Shown: positions 1 through 10,703 of the stretch, one piece after another
Position numbering within the stretch: the first letter of the stretch is position 1
Layout: the number at the start of each line of letters is the position of its first letter
DNA from: Doryteuthis pealeii
Taxonomy: Eukaryota; Mollusca; Cephalopoda; Myopsida; Loliginidae
DNA: 64,000 nucleotides
Direction: 5' to 3'
NCBI GenBank assembly: GCA_023376005.1
Contig: CM042160.1
Location: 83,938,729-84,002,728, forward strand
Notes under the pieces: generated by a model
What the model saw: the letters and a program-made list of their open reading frames with translations, nothing else
The model's database searches: none
Told to the model about the DNA's origin: nothing
Position numbers and translations under genes: made by a program

Positions 1-590
1 TATAAGTGTCGTCACCTCAACTAAATAATGGACCATTCCGTTTTCATTCTAAAGAAATGAATGGAAGAAAATGGGTATGCTACACAGAATAAATATAAGA
101 AAGAAAAAAAAAGAGAATAGCGGAAGGATATAGGCAGAGGTGAGTGCGCGGACGCGATAACTCTATTCTGTTTCAATCGAAAATAATAAAAAGATGAAAA
201 GAAGGAAAGAAAGAAAAATTAGTGAGAAAGAGTTAATGCTTTTTACATATTGAACTATCACCAATAGCTCTTAAGTAAATATATTAAATTAACATTCTAC
301 CTAGATAAGGGCCGGTTTAGCTCAGTCGGAAGAGCGTCAGCCGAGGAATCACAAGTTTCCGGGTTCGATACCGGTCTCCGCCAACTCAGCATATGAGTAG
401 CACAGGGATCTGTGTGGTAAAGTAAGGAGTTGATGGTAGGTGTGGCGCTCCACCTCAGACGCCAAAACAATCTCCCTGGTCTAGCTTTAGTGAAAAGGGG
501 ATAGACACCCTCGCTGTCTGGCTGATACCGACTTTAGGCCACACCGACGACTTTTTTTTATCATTCTGTGGTATATCTATAGGTTCTTAT
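1..590 (+). repeat. dispersed family C element, interrupted by a SINE
   Basis: The first ~300 bases match other family C copies (cacctcaactaaataatgg, a GAAA-rich middle, then tagctcttaagtaaa). The 3' end of the same family, gtggtatatctataggt, resumes near 566. A SINE-1 copy fills the gap, so SINE-1 inserted into an older family C copy. The 5' end is outside the window. Confidence 0.7.
310..558 (+). mobile_element. tRNA-derived SINE, family 1
   Basis: The tRNA-like head has a pol III A box (TTAGCTCAGTCGG) and B box (GGGTTCGATACC). It is followed by the family body (agtagcacagggatctgtg; ctccacctcagacgcc; ctgataccgactttaggcc) and a T-rich end. The head resembles tRNA-Lys, but the acceptor arms do not pair, so it is not a functional tRNA gene. 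Confidence 0.8.
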
Positions 591-759
591 AATTTAATCT
601 ATATTCCTACTGTGAACGTTTGTACGTTGTGATAACTACTTATTTTATGTATATATATACGTATGACCCAGCATCATTGATGGGCCTTTTAACCAACTGT
701 ATCACATGAAGAGGGGTCAGATCTTCTACCAAAATCCATGTACTGTATCTGACAACGAG

Positions 760-975
760 GGTCTAGTTCCAAAACACTAGAGAGCGTGTTACCGCTTTAT
801 TGCCATTACTCCAGAGTTCACTCTGACCCGGAGTGGTAGTTACTGTTAGGGTTCCATTTATATATTTACCAACCCCTGGTTACATTTCTGGAGCTCTAGG
901 GAATGTGGAGCACTCCTTCATCACTATTGCTCCTAGGTCTACTCTGACCCGGAGTGGTGGTACCTGATACCTATC
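760..975 (+). repeat. family A fragments, two partial copies
   Basis: Two successive fragments each contain the cctctgacccggagtggtagt-type core (actctgacccggagtggt) of the ~600 bp family A retroposon. Strand for family A is given with its A-rich tail at the 3' end. Confidence 0.6.
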
Positions 976-976
976 T

Positions 977-1268
977 ATATATATTTACCAACCCCTCCGC
1001 ACGAGCAGGATGCGACACAAGGTCAATTTCTTAAGCGGGGTTTAACAGGTTTGAATTCAGAATTTTCCTTCTCCTAGACTGGTTACCTAGCCATGCTTAA
1101 AGAGTCCAGTATGCCCTGCTGTTTACCCATAGCTGGAGTGAGAATTGGATTCTTACCTTTCCCAAGGGTATTAGCGCCATGTGAAATTCCAGCAGCTTCG
1201 TCCAGGAATTGAACTCGCGTTGACGAGTCCATTTCCTCCAACTCTAACCATTAGACCACGCGCCTCCA
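977..1268 (-). mobile_element. tRNA-derived SINE, family 2, near full length
   Basis: On the minus strand it begins with a tRNA-like head (gcgtggtctaatggttaga, then a B box like GAGTTCAATTCC). It continues with tacccttgggaaaggt, ccagctatgggtaaa, gaattcaaacctgttaaac and ends ggttggtaaatata. Many other copies occur in the window. Confidence 0.75.
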
Positions 1269-1289
1269 CGCTAGGATTCCATTTATGGT

Positions 1290-1600
1290 TCAAATAGATC
1301 TGCTTAAAAATTATAACTATAATTATATAACTCTAAATTATTTATATTGATAATAGTTGCCCCAAGATATAATCATTTAATAAGGATCATTATTCGTTAC
1401 TTGAAACTATATAACTGAGTGAAAACCAAAGATTATTATTAAATAGAAATAATTACTTAAAACAATATAATTATTAGTATTAGAGAGGAATACTTTATAT
1501 ACTACTATAAACTATTTGTATTAATAATAATTACATCAAGTTATAATTATTTACTAAGGATTATTATTCACTGTATTCTGAAAAAGATGAATTAATTATT
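1290..1600. repeat. diverged monomers related to the 19 kb satellite
   Basis: Phrases such as ttactaaggattattattc and gttacttgaaactatataac are reverse complements of units in the 19.0-19.7 kb array. A few degenerate monomers are scattered here. Confidence 0.5.
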
Positions 1601-2140
1601 GATGGTGAAATCGACGTTAAAACATTTTTATTAAATCTTCATCGGAACATTAGGATGAAAAAAGTGTCATCTGAACAGAGAGGAAATTTTTTTTTTTAAA
1701 TAACGAGAGATGAGAAAAGTGTATATAGAGAAAGGTTCATAACCGTTTTGCTAGCCTTCCTTTTTGAATATTGTAGTGGGATTGGTACAAGTGAAGACGT
1801 TTAAATTAGGTGACGCATTTTTTAGAGATGCAACGGATTAACAAATGAGAAATGTATTATCTGGATTATTGAGACAGGAAATTAAAGAAAAGAAGGAAAA
1901 GAAAACAAATAGATCATACGTAATTAAGTTAGGTATAAATCTTATTAATATTGAACATGTGTTTAATATTACCATCTACGTTTTTATATATTATGAAGTA
2001 ATTTTTCTTTAAACCGGACGTGAAATGTTTCACACTGCCAGTACCAGACGAGTTATCTCCCTTGCTTCTTCTTTTCTCGTCGTTCACATTTGAACCCATT
2101 TGATTTGAAGGTGAAAACGAAGATAAAGAAACTTTTTTCA

Positions 2141-2205
2141 ACATTGAAGAAGAAGAAGAAGAAGAAGAAGAAGAAGAAGAAGAAGAAGAAGAAGAAGAAG
2201 AAGAT
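2141..2205. repeat. (GAA)n microsatellite
   Basis: About 20 consecutive GAA triplets directly precede a family A copy. Confidence 0.9.
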
Positions 2206-2820
2206 TTGGTTTGGTTGTTTGGTTTTGGTTTCTTTTACGGCATATCAACCTCGGTGGGTCATTTAATGCCAACAAAGTTGTGAAATAAATTCATTCTTAA
2301 TGCAGAATACAATTTCGTTTATAAAATCATGTTTTTCTATTCAACCCATAGATAGGACCCTAACAGGTACTACCACTCCGGGTCAGAGTGGATCAGGAAT
2401 CAATGGTGATGAAGGGGTGCTCCACATTCCACCAAACCTCCAGAACTAGAACCTCACCATCAGATAGAGTTTAACGCCATTCCCAGGACATGTAGACCAT
2501 CAGCCACCGCCTTCTAGTCTACCATATGATAAGAAGGATTGGGGCTCGCCATAAGGGCAATAGGGTTGGGGCAATCATATAGGTGCTAGGGCTGGACGTG
2601 GCCAGCCGATTGATCGGAGGGGGCCTCTCTGACCACCCGCCCGTTTTGCACAAGAAAAGCCTAAAGTGGAATATTGCAAGTCATAGACTGCTCATCCACC
2701 TGGTTCTATCCTTAAGTATCACGGGTCTCCACCCACGACCAACAGGTGACCCCAATGAGGGAGTTTTATCCCTCTGCAGAGGTGCAGTCGGTGCATTCTA
2801 ACGCCCCAGACAACAGGGAA
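2205..2820 (-). mobile_element. family A retroposon, near full length
   Basis: On the minus strand: ccctgttgtctggggcg start, cctctgcagagggataaa, ccgatcaatcggctgg, ctgacccggagtggtag, and an A-rich end cgtaaaagaaaccaaaacc. No pol III A/B boxes were recognised, so its head is unclassified. Confidence 0.7.
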
Positions 2821-2883
2821 GAAGAAGAGAAGAAGAAGAAGAAGAGAAAAAAGAAGAAGAAGAAGAAGAAGAAGACATTTTTG

Positions 2884-3376
2884 AGGGGTTGATTAGTTCG
2901 ATTTTACGGCATGTCTACCCTAGTTGGATTATTTTATGCCGAAAGCATTAGCAGGTACTACCACTCCAGATTAGATTGGACCTGAGAGTAATAGTGATAA
3001 AGGGGCCCTCCACACTCCCCAGAGCGCCAGAATTGGAACCTCACCCAGATAGAGATTAACGTCGTACCCAGAACATTAAGACCTTCAGCCACCACCTTCT
3101 AGCACACATATGATAAGAATGGTTGGGGCTTGCCATAAGGACAATAGGCATGGGACAATCATATAGGTGATATGGTTTGACGTGGCCAGCCATTGATTGG
3201 AAAGGAAGTGGAGTGTTGCATGTCATAGAATGCTCAGCCACCAGGGTTCCGACCTTAAGCATCATTGGTCGCAATCCACGGTTAACAGGCAGCCCCATTA
3301 GTGTGTATGTGTGTGTGAAGGGGTCTTACCCCTCTGCAGAGGTGCAGTCGGTGTACTCTAGAGCTCCAGCTGATTT
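2884..3376 (-). mobile_element. family A retroposon, internally deleted
   Basis: Same family as the preceding copy, separated from it by a second GAA-rich tract. The stretch between the tail and the ctaacaggtactacc core is shortened. Open frames across it are incidental. Confidence 0.65.
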
Positions 3377-3459
3377 GGTTGTTTACTTTGTGCTGCGAAA
3401 TAAGCGCAATGTTTTTCTTTGTCCAAGAAACAGTAGATTTTAGACCGAGACGATGAAGT

Positions 3460-3857
3460 GCTGGCATTTGATTTTAACAGCATATCAACCCGTCTAAGGT
3501 TATTTTATGCTAAAAGGTTAAAGAATTACGTCATTTTTACAATTACATTTTTGTGAAGTGGTTTCCCAAGCGTTTTTTTTCACACAGTCATATTGAATAC
3601 GAATAATATTTATAAAGATCTATTCCACGCTTAGATAGGACCCTAACAGGTACTAATACTTCCCATCGTGCTGTAAGGGTTAACAAGTCAGTCTCGCAGA
3701 TCAGTTACTAGATGCCCCATTCTTGCTACCTTGTTTCACATCTTACCCGTGGCGAATACCTACCACTCCAGTTTTAAGTGGACCAAGGAATAATATTAAT
3801 GAAGAGTTACACCCTAAATCTTCAGAACTGGAGCCTCACCATCTGATACAATTTAGT
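3460..3857 (-). mobile_element. family A copy interrupted by a SINE-3 fragment
   Basis: Family A sequence (ggaccctaacaggtact) runs to about 3657 and resumes at about 3757 (taccactcc). Between them lies a SINE-3 piece (gttaacaagtcagtctcgca, gatgccccattcttgc, cacatcttacccgtggcg). Confidence 0.6.
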
Positions 3858-4269
3858 TTCAAGGACATCCCTTTTATGGGGATACAGGGGGGTTCCATGT
3901 CACATTGATATTTGTCGATTTTGGGTCGGATTAACAGCATACGATGTGTTGTTGTTTTTTGTGTGTGTGCCACCACCCAGCAACAACCACTAACACCGGT
4001 GCCTGTACTATGAACACAGATTTTCAAGGAAGGCAAGCCCTTAATACTTGGAAGATAGGCTCATCGCCTTGACATGCCGTTAAAATCACTCACTCACTCA
4101 ATCAGTAAGGTGATAAAAAATAAACACAGCTATTACAGCCATTAGATTTAACCATAAAAAGATACACTCGCTGACCCATAATTATTTACCACCTCTCTTT
4201 CCCACACACCATACCCAGCATTTCCCATAAATAAGTACAACACTAACTTATGATTACGTCACGCTAAAA

Positions 4270-4510
4270 GTATCGGTTCTCACCAGATCACTGAAATTAG
4301 GAGCCTTGGTTTCTATCGGGTGGTCCTAGGTGACCGTTCCCCGAAGCAGCACCTGCCCCATCGCCTGAAAGAGACAGGGTTGGGTCAATTGCCCGGTACT
4401 TGAGGTGCTCCAAAAGGGGAATGCCGACGGGACCACACGCTTTTTGCACTGGCCATCGCATGCGTTTCGATTTGTGCGTGGGTACCTACGTTAAAAAGAA
4501 CTTGTTTTAA
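4270..4510. other. unclassified GC-richer stretch
   Basis: This stretch is less AT-rich than its surroundings (ggtgaccgttccccgaag; ccatcgcctgaaagagacag). It has no open frame, SINE head or match elsewhere in the window that I can see. It could be a fragment of an element with no second copy here. Confidence 0.3.
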
Positions 4511-4533
4511 TCCGGCCTTACACTACACTTTAA

Positions 4534-4765
4534 GGCCGGGTTAGCTCAGTCGGCTAGAAATCACAAGGTTCCGGGTTCGATACTGGCCCTCGCCAACTCA
4601 GCGTATGAGTAGCACAGGGATCTGTGCGGTAAAGTAAGGAGCTGGTGGGTGTGGCGCTCCACCTTAGACGCTAAAATAATCTCCTTGGTCTAGCGGTAGT
4701 GAAAAGAGGATAGACTCCCTCGCTGATTGGCTGATGCCGACTTTAGACCACCCCGAATCCTTTAC
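4534..4765 (+). mobile_element. SINE-1 copy with deletion between A and B boxes
   Basis: Begins ggccgggttagctcagtcgg and retains the B box and full body to gactttagaccaccccga. The bases normally between the D-arm and the B box are missing. Confidence 0.75.
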
Positions 4766-5067
4766 TTTTAACTTACACTACACTCTATGTTTAAAATAAA
4801 GTTTTTAAACATTTTTTTTTAGTTTAGCTACTAACGAATTAAACAAATTTAATTGTAACAAAAATCTTAAATTTATTATCAATTTTTTTAATAAACAGAG
4901 GCAAAAATGAATAAAATAAAATTAAATTGTTTTAAATTGTAATGAATATGGTCCATCCAACAATTGATGATTAAAAAGATTTGTACATTACTGGTGTTAA
5001 TTTGTTATCATACATGGGCCACGGCGGTCATCTCCGACAGTGCAATATAAATCCACAAGATAAAGAC

Positions 5068-5073
<6 letters not shown>

Positions 5074-5156
<83 letters not shown>
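5074..5156. repeat. (AC)n(AT)n microsatellite
   Basis: Pure CA followed by pure AT dinucleotides. Related AT or GT tracts lie at 5359-5400, 5641-5690, 6121-6155 and 7347-7400. Confidence 0.9.
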
Positions 5157-5158
<2 letters not shown>

Positions 5159-5352
5159 ATTTAATATACCAAGCGTGTTGGTAAATCCTTGCGGTGAGAA
5201 AAAAACCCAGCAAATAGTTTGATTGTAAAGATATACTACCCATCAACCGGAAAGAAAAAAAATTTTGTAAAAAAGAAAACACCAAGATATTCGTACCAAC
5301 AAAAAATAATCTATTAGTACAATATTTTGACCAAAAGAAAAAACAATTTATA

Positions 5353-5403
<51 letters not shown>

Positions 5404-5489
5404 TTCATACAAACCCGCCAGGAGACTAAAGCTAATAAGTAAAAAGTGCTCAATACCTAAGTAGAGCAAATAATAAAGATAAATCTAAT

Positions 5490-5548
5490 GAGTCAGACCA
5501 ACCTACTAAAAGTTTCGCTTAATGCTCTTCAGGGCTAAGATCTGACTC
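5490..5548 (-). ncRNA. hammerhead ribozyme-like motif (type I), intact boxes
   Basis: On the minus strand: stem I 5' strand GAGUCAGA, bulge, CC; box CUGAAGA (5526-5532); stem II GC-AUUAA-GC; box GAAAC (5512-5516); stem III A-U, C-G, U-G, U-A with a UUAGU loop; cleavage triplet GUU (5500-5502); stem I 3' strand GG then UCUGACUC. Cleavage would fall between 5500 and 5499. All core bases of the hammerhead family are present; stem II is very short, so activity is uncertain. Confidence 0.6.
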
Positions 5549-5566
5549 TTAGCTCTTCAAGGCTAA

Positions 5567-5621
5567 GTCAGATGTTAGCCCTGAAGAGTATTAAGCAAAA
5601 CTAATAGTAGGTTCGTCTGAC
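5567..5621 (+). pseudogene. damaged hammerhead-like motif, inverted partner
   Basis: This plus-strand copy has CUGAAGA (5581-5587), GUU (5611-5613) and pairing stem I arms (GUCAGA with UCUGAC). The GAAAC box reads AAAAC (5597-5601), changing the essential G12, and the base pair next to the cleavage site is lost. It is predicted to be inactive. Confidence 0.55.
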
Positions 5622-5634
5622 TCATTAGATTTAT

Positions 5635-5673
<39 letters not shown>

Positions 5674-5804
5674 TGTGTGTGTGTGTGTGTGTGTATGTAT
5701 GCCTGTCTGTCTGTTTGTCTGTTTGCCCTTATCTTGTGGATTTATATTGTACTGGCGGAGATGACCGGCGTTGCCATGTATGATAACAAATTAACATTTG
5801 ATTC

Positions 5805-5812
5805 ATTAGGTT

Positions 5813-5866
<54 letters not shown>

Positions 5867-5874
5867 AACCTAAT
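5805..5874. repeat. palindrome with (TA)n centre
   Basis: The arms attaggtttaac and gttaaacctaat flank a pure TA run. The right arm runs straight into the hammerhead-like motif at 5876-5933. Confidence 0.7.
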
Positions 5875-5875
5875 A

Positions 5876-5933
5876 AGTCAGATTTACATACTAATAGTTT
5901 CACTTAGTAGCTCATCAGAGCAAGAATCTGACT
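5876..5933 (-). ncRNA. hammerhead ribozyme-like motif (type I), CUGAUGA form
   Basis: On the minus strand: AGUCAGAU pairs with AUCUGACU, with a 5' side bulge and U2.1-A1.1 next to the core; CUGAUGA (5912-5918); stem II GCU-ACUA-AGU (one G-U pair); GAAAC (5897-5901); cleavage triplet GUA (5885-5887). Relative to the copy at 5490-5548, the pair beside the cleavage site is U-A instead of C-G, a covariation that argues for conserved folding. Stem III is weak (A-U and C-G only). Confidence 0.6.
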
Positions 5934-6118
5934 AAAAAGACTTTGAGCATTTGTGCTTTTATTACAAAAACTAGTCCCACCATCGTCCAAATAACTAAGC
6001 ATAAAAAACACACAAACCAATGAACAATTAAATAAAAGAAAAATATTGTTTTTTTATTTCTCATTCCCTATTCATTTAATTTTTCGATTTCTATCTTTTT
6101 CCTATTATACACACACCC

Positions 6119-6158
<40 letters not shown>

Positions 6159-6231
6159 GACTTTGATTTCTTGTCTTCCTTCTCGGTGGTGAGAACTACC
6201 CCAGACCCCAAAAAGACAAACACATTATTAG

Positions 6232-6436
6232 TATTATCTGCGTTATTCGGACTATTGTCCCCATCTTCATTGTTATTTGCACAACGTTTCGGCCGATATA
6301 CCCTCTGGTCTTCTTCAGGTATTTCTTGTCGGACTCGGGAACCTTCTCGGACTCGGGAAGGCCGGAGGGTATATCGGCCGAAACGTTGTGCAAATAACAA
6401 TGAAGATGGGGACAATAGTCCGAATAACACAGATAA
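6232..6436. mobile_element. family E foldback, 76 bp arms
   Basis: Left arm 6232-6307 and right arm 6361-6436 are near-perfect inverted copies (ggactattgtccccatcttc; cgaaacgttgtgcaaataac). The ~53 base loop repeats cggactcgggaa. A related non-foldback copy lies at 17608-17915. Confidence 0.75.
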
Positions 6437-6479
6437 TACTAATCTTCAAGCCTCATCTCAAACATTCAGAGAAATAAAA

Positions 6480-6770
6480 CACATTATTGTATAATGTTAA
6501 TCCGACAGAAATCAATAAATCTCAGTGGGGATGTATATATATATAAATGAGATATATTGACCCTTGTCGTACTGTTCTTGTGGGAATATTGAAAGTTTTA
6601 GTTTTAGTCCCAGTTTTTGTTGTTTTTTTTTTTTTAAAGGAAGAAGCTTCATTGCAGAATATTTAACTACAAATATGAAAGCTTAGTAAACCAAGGCAAG
6701 TAAAGTTTTTTGTTCAGGTGTGTTTTCATAAGAATCATAGTACAGAATGAATAGCAATATTAATAACAAC
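6480..6770. other. AT-rich stretch, nothing recognised
   Basis: No open frame, SINE head or second copy was seen. Confidence 0.3.
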
Positions 6771-6771
6771 T

Positions 6772-7193
6772 AGCAAAATAAAAAAACACCCTCTGGGCGA
6801 CGTAAAATAAATATTGCCTAAGGGGAGTTGAAAATTTAATATCAGAGAGTTTGTATCATAAGTAAAGTAAAATCATCAAATTTATTAAAGGAGTAAAAAA
6901 TAAAATAAATTTATTAAAGGAGTAAAAAATAAAAAAATTAAAATGGAAACTTAGTTCTGATAACTTTAAATATATATTAAAAAACAAAAAAAAAAACATA
7001 TATAGATAGATAATACCAGGTATGTATTTATTAAAACTTGTTTAAAAAAACAATGAAGATTGTCTAACATTGCATGCTCAAATTTTGAGGGTATTCTATT
7101 TATGACGATTTCAGGCAGTGTGACGTAAGCAGTGACGTAGTTTTTGTTACAGACAAAAACCGGATGCGAATCTCCATTATTAATAGATTAGAA
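6772..7193 (+). repeat. dispersed family B element
   Basis: Runs from aaacaccctctgggcgacg through atcatcaaatttattaaagg to gtgacgtaagcagtgacgta and ctccattattaatagat. It is AT-rich and non-coding. Five copies in the window show consistent ends. Confidence 0.75.
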
Positions 7194-7349
7194 ACAATAA
7201 AGAACCCAATAAATTTTGCCTTTGTCACTTTTTAATTAGGTACATTTCTCAAGGAATAGGAAATAGGCCAATTGACAATCATCAGTTTTTATAACTTAGT
7301 CTTTTGTGTACTGTAAAGAGGATTCCTTGAAGCAACTTCACTTTATGTA

Positions 7350-7399
<50 letters not shown>

Positions 7400-7788
7400 G
7401 TGTGTGTTGAACATGTTGGCTCCATTTATGTATGCCTTGTTGTCAAGGCCTAGAATACATCAGTTGCATCCCTTGCACATTGGTAAGAACCCCTCCTGCC
7501 CCCCCCCAAAAAAGGTTTTCATACACGATTTGACACTCTGTGTTAAACGGTTATCGTCGTAAGAAATATAGAATCGGTATCTCTTGTTCAAATAATAAAC
7601 TCTTTAATCTTATTATGGTAACATGTCAAGGAGAAGGAAAACTCTTAATTCAAACCTATTGTAATACATAAACCCAGATTACACACACATTTTTTATTTC
7701 CCTCTTTTTTTTGGGGGGGGGGGAGGTCTTCACCACCAGCCCCGTTCTATCTGTGTCAGGTCGTTCATTGTACTACTGATACTATGAA

Positions 7789-8005
7789 AAAGTCGTCAGC
7801 GAGGGAGTCTATCCCCTTTTCACTAGCGCTAGACCAAGAGATTGTTTTTTGCGTCTGAGGTGGCGAGCCACACCTACCTTCAGCTCCTTACCTTGCCGCA
7901 CAGATCCCTGTGCTACTCATACGCTGAGTTGACGAGGGCCGGTATTGAACTAGGAACCTTGTGGTTTCTAGCCGAACGCTCTACCGACTGAGCTAAACCG
8001 GCCCC
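7789..8005 (-). mobile_element. SINE-1 copy
   Basis: Minus strand: ggccggtttagctcagtcgg start, a B-box region, body ending ctagcgctagtgaaaagggg and gactccctcgctgacgac. Nearly full length. Confidence 0.8.
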
Positions 8006-8401
8006 TCAACTGATACTATGTAACCCAGTACTACTTGTTGCATAGTCGGATCATCGGCGACTAAACCGGTATCCCCACATTTTTCAAAAACAAGACCTGT
8101 AGAAGGTCAGAGGAAGAACTGGCTCAACGGCCATCTTGCACATTATTTCATAAGTCCAACACCCTCTTCATCGCTTTCTATCATGTTAAAAAAAACTTTA
8201 AAAGATTAAAATCTAAATTAGCATTAGTTCCCCCCCCCCAAAAAATAGCAATTCTTGTTTACTGGATTTAGATCTGATTCTGATACCATGTAACCTAGTA
8301 CTATCTGCTGCATAACTGGGGTGCTGCCATATGTCCAGATCATTTCAAGTGTAATGAATTTTGATATTCACTGTTCTCATCATGTTAAGCTTTTAGTAAA
8401 T

Positions 8402-8520
8402 ACTAGAAGTGGCTACCAGGCGTCGCCCGGGTAGAGGGCAAAAAATGTAGTCTCGCAGATCCATTATTGTTGAATCACAACTTGGATCCTTGCAGGATGC
8501 CCCATTAAAATCACTATGAA
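8402..8520 (+). repeat. GC hairpin repeat joined to a SINE-3 fragment
   Basis: agaagtggctaccaggcg and tcgcccgggtagaggg form a short hairpin. It is followed directly by a SINE-3 piece (tagtctcgcagatccatt). The same junction occurs at 17923-17990, and the hairpin alone occurs inverted at 24547-24592. Confidence 0.55.
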
Positions 8521-8665
8521 AAAAAAAACTTACATTGATCCAGACACTCTGAAAAGAAAAATTAATGTCTCCTATTCAAAATACTTTCACGGCACTAAAT
8601 CGTATATGTTGTATAGTGGTATCAAATTGATATCGCTGGTGTATATTGTCTACTTAGCTTAAATG

Positions 8666-9151
8666 TAGTAGTCAGACTTAATGAAATCACAACACGTGTA
8701 TAGTAGAAACTGTCGACTTTATTTCTTCTTCCTCGGCTGTGCGCGGGTGGCGAGCGTTTACAATGACTGCTGAAAGGGGTTGGTAAGGCGGAAGAGGTGG
8801 CTACGTGGATCTCACAGCCTGTCGGTCGTGACGGACCGTGAGCAGTTGTCAGCTCACTTGTTCTCTGTTCCGAGTCTTCTAGCTCCCGTCTCTGCTATCG
8901 ACTTTCTTTATATATATATATAAACCGCACACGCATTTTCTTTTGTTATACTTATCAACGGAAAAATCTGCTTCCGATTTTATTGTTCTACTTTTTTTCT
9001 TTGTTCGCGTTAACCTGTTATAGGTGATACACCCTATAAGACTAATGGAATGCGCCGACAGGTTACTATAAGTAACAGGGATAATTGTGGCTTAGGAGTA
9101 AGCCAATGAGAGTATGCCAATAACTCTGTTCGTCGGACGTAATTTCCACAT
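8666..9151 (-). mobile_element. LTR-like sequence, minus strand
   Basis: Read on the minus strand it starts TGTGGAAATTACG and ends GACTACTACA (TG...CA). It has a TATA-like tatatatataaag near the middle and AATAAA about 70 bases from the end, the layout of an LTR. No target duplication or second LTR was found, so this is tentative. Confidence 0.35.
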
Positions 9152-9860
9152 CTCTCTATTGTATTTGTCTACTTTCTGTTAATACATTTTTCTACATTTG
9201 TTACCCGTCGTTTTGTTCTTATTTGACCTCTTAAAACCTCACAACATAACCGGAAAAGTCCTTTGTTATTTCTGTCGTCTTTTCTTTGTTTCGGTTTAAA
9301 CGAAAATCCCACTTCCGCCCGCACGATATGCAACAGCAGCAGTTGCCGTGTAAACATGGTAGTATCAGAGCATGCCGTCGGAAACTTAAGTTCCTGGTAG
9401 GGTCACCCAAGGCCGACAGGTCTGGCACCCACTGGTATTAGGGCCACAACCCGACCAAAGGGGCTCTCTACCATCGTCAGGAATCAGCGGCTTTTGACGT
9501 ACTTGCCAATGTGTCTGTGGAAAGTCAGTGACAAACAAGGGCTCCTCTTGTCCCTGACCGGGATATGTATGCGGGATTTAGGAACCACTTGTGGATTTCT
9601 TCCTATTCCCTTGTTACTCCTTCAATGAATTCTCCACAGGTGAATACGTTGGATGGAGCCGGCTCAACCGACCCAGGGTGAATGCCATCATAGAAACAGA
9701 AACAGAATCCTGTACGCGTTGGAGAGGTTGGGTAAATACATGTATCTCAGATTTCACACACATCTTTCAAGTCTCCTTTGAAGTCTTGATACGACAGACA
9801 GAGATACAGACAAAACTAGATAGATAGATAGATAGATATGAACAAACTGGATATAGTGTT
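9152..9860. other. possible internal LTR-element remnant
   Basis: This moderately GC-rich, frame-broken DNA abuts the LTR-like sequence. No protein domain was recognised; short open frames on both strands look incidental. Confidence 0.25.
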
Positions 9861-9867
9861 CGTCTAA

Positions 9868-10025
9868 ATTTGCGATTACGACATGAAGGTTCCCAATGTT
9901 CGAAGCGGAAGTTCCCAAATTCGAGAAGAAACACCCGTGGAGGCCGAATGGTACATGGGCCGAAACCTCGTGTATATAACAATAAAATGAGGACAATAGT
10001 CCCAAAAATTCAAATAATACACGAG
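9868..10025 (+). repeat. family E fragment
   Basis: gcgattacgacatgaaggtt, gggccgaaacctcgtgtata and ataaaatgaggacaatagt match the 17.6 kb copy; diverged. Confidence 0.6.
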
Positions 10026-10115
10026 TTTACAGCCAACATTTTTATAAACAGAGCAAAAGTAGAAATGGACCATAATCACTTAATATCCGATTTTTAAGCT
10101 TTTTGTTTACTAATA

Positions 10116-10174
<59 letters not shown>

Positions 10175-10281
10175 AAGAGACAGACAGACAGACAGACAGA
10201 CAGAGATAGATAGAGAGAGAGGCACACAGAGACAGAGACAGACAGACAGAGACAGACAGACAAGACAGAGATAGATAGATA

Positions 10282-10360
<79 letters not shown>
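10116..10360. repeat. (TA)n(GA)n/(GACA)n compound microsatellite
   Basis: A long polypurine tract with GACA interruptions. Open frames here are low-complexity artefacts. Confidence 0.9.
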
Positions 10361-10362
<2 letters not shown>

Positions 10363-10660
10363 AGAATATTGTCTTAGAAGTGATCTATGTATTGGGCTGT
10401 TATAAATATATAACTTACTTGGAGTAGGTCTTCGCCCCAACCTGGGCCACGCACATTAAAAGAAGCAAAATGAAATGCTGCATGTTGTCCTCTTGGTAAC
10501 AGATTGTCTACTGAAGTCTTCAATGGAAGTGGCCACTCATTTTATAGACGTCACTCACAACAGAGCAAATCAGCTGGCTCGATGTCACCGCCTTTTTTTT
10601 CTTCTTCTTCTTTCTCTTGTTTCGCTCGACTAAAAAACAACACAGGATAAGATAACATAA

Positions 10661-10661
10661 G

Positions 10662-10703
<42 letters not shown>
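10661..10703. repeat. (TTA)n microsatellite
   Basis: About 14 TTA triplets. Confidence 0.9.

Larger units (their letters stand above)
4995..5800. mobile_element. palindromic element with hammerhead-like motifs at its centre
   Basis: An outer block (cttatcttgtggatttatat, then cggagatgaccg, then tgtatgataacaaattaac) occurs on the minus strand near 4995-5070 and on the plus strand near 5728-5795. Each is preceded by (TA)n and (GT)n tracts. The inner arms, 5474-5548 and 5567-5638, are inverted copies carrying hammerhead motifs. The layout is tail-hammerhead/hammerhead-tail. It resembles circular-RNA-type or Penelope-type ribozyme retroelements (inference). Confidence 0.6.

Noticed and set aside
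310..385. Possible functional tRNA gene
   Set aside because: A and B boxes are present but the acceptor and anticodon arms do not pair, and the same head recurs with a common SINE body.
5028..5453. 141-codon minus-strand frame
   Set aside because: It consists largely of AT and GT repeats around the palindromic element; no domain.
9340..9372. tagtatcagagcatgc as a copia-type primer binding site
   Set aside because: It resembles the initiator-tRNA site but has an insertion, is not next to an LTR end in the right orientation, and no coding remnant supports it.
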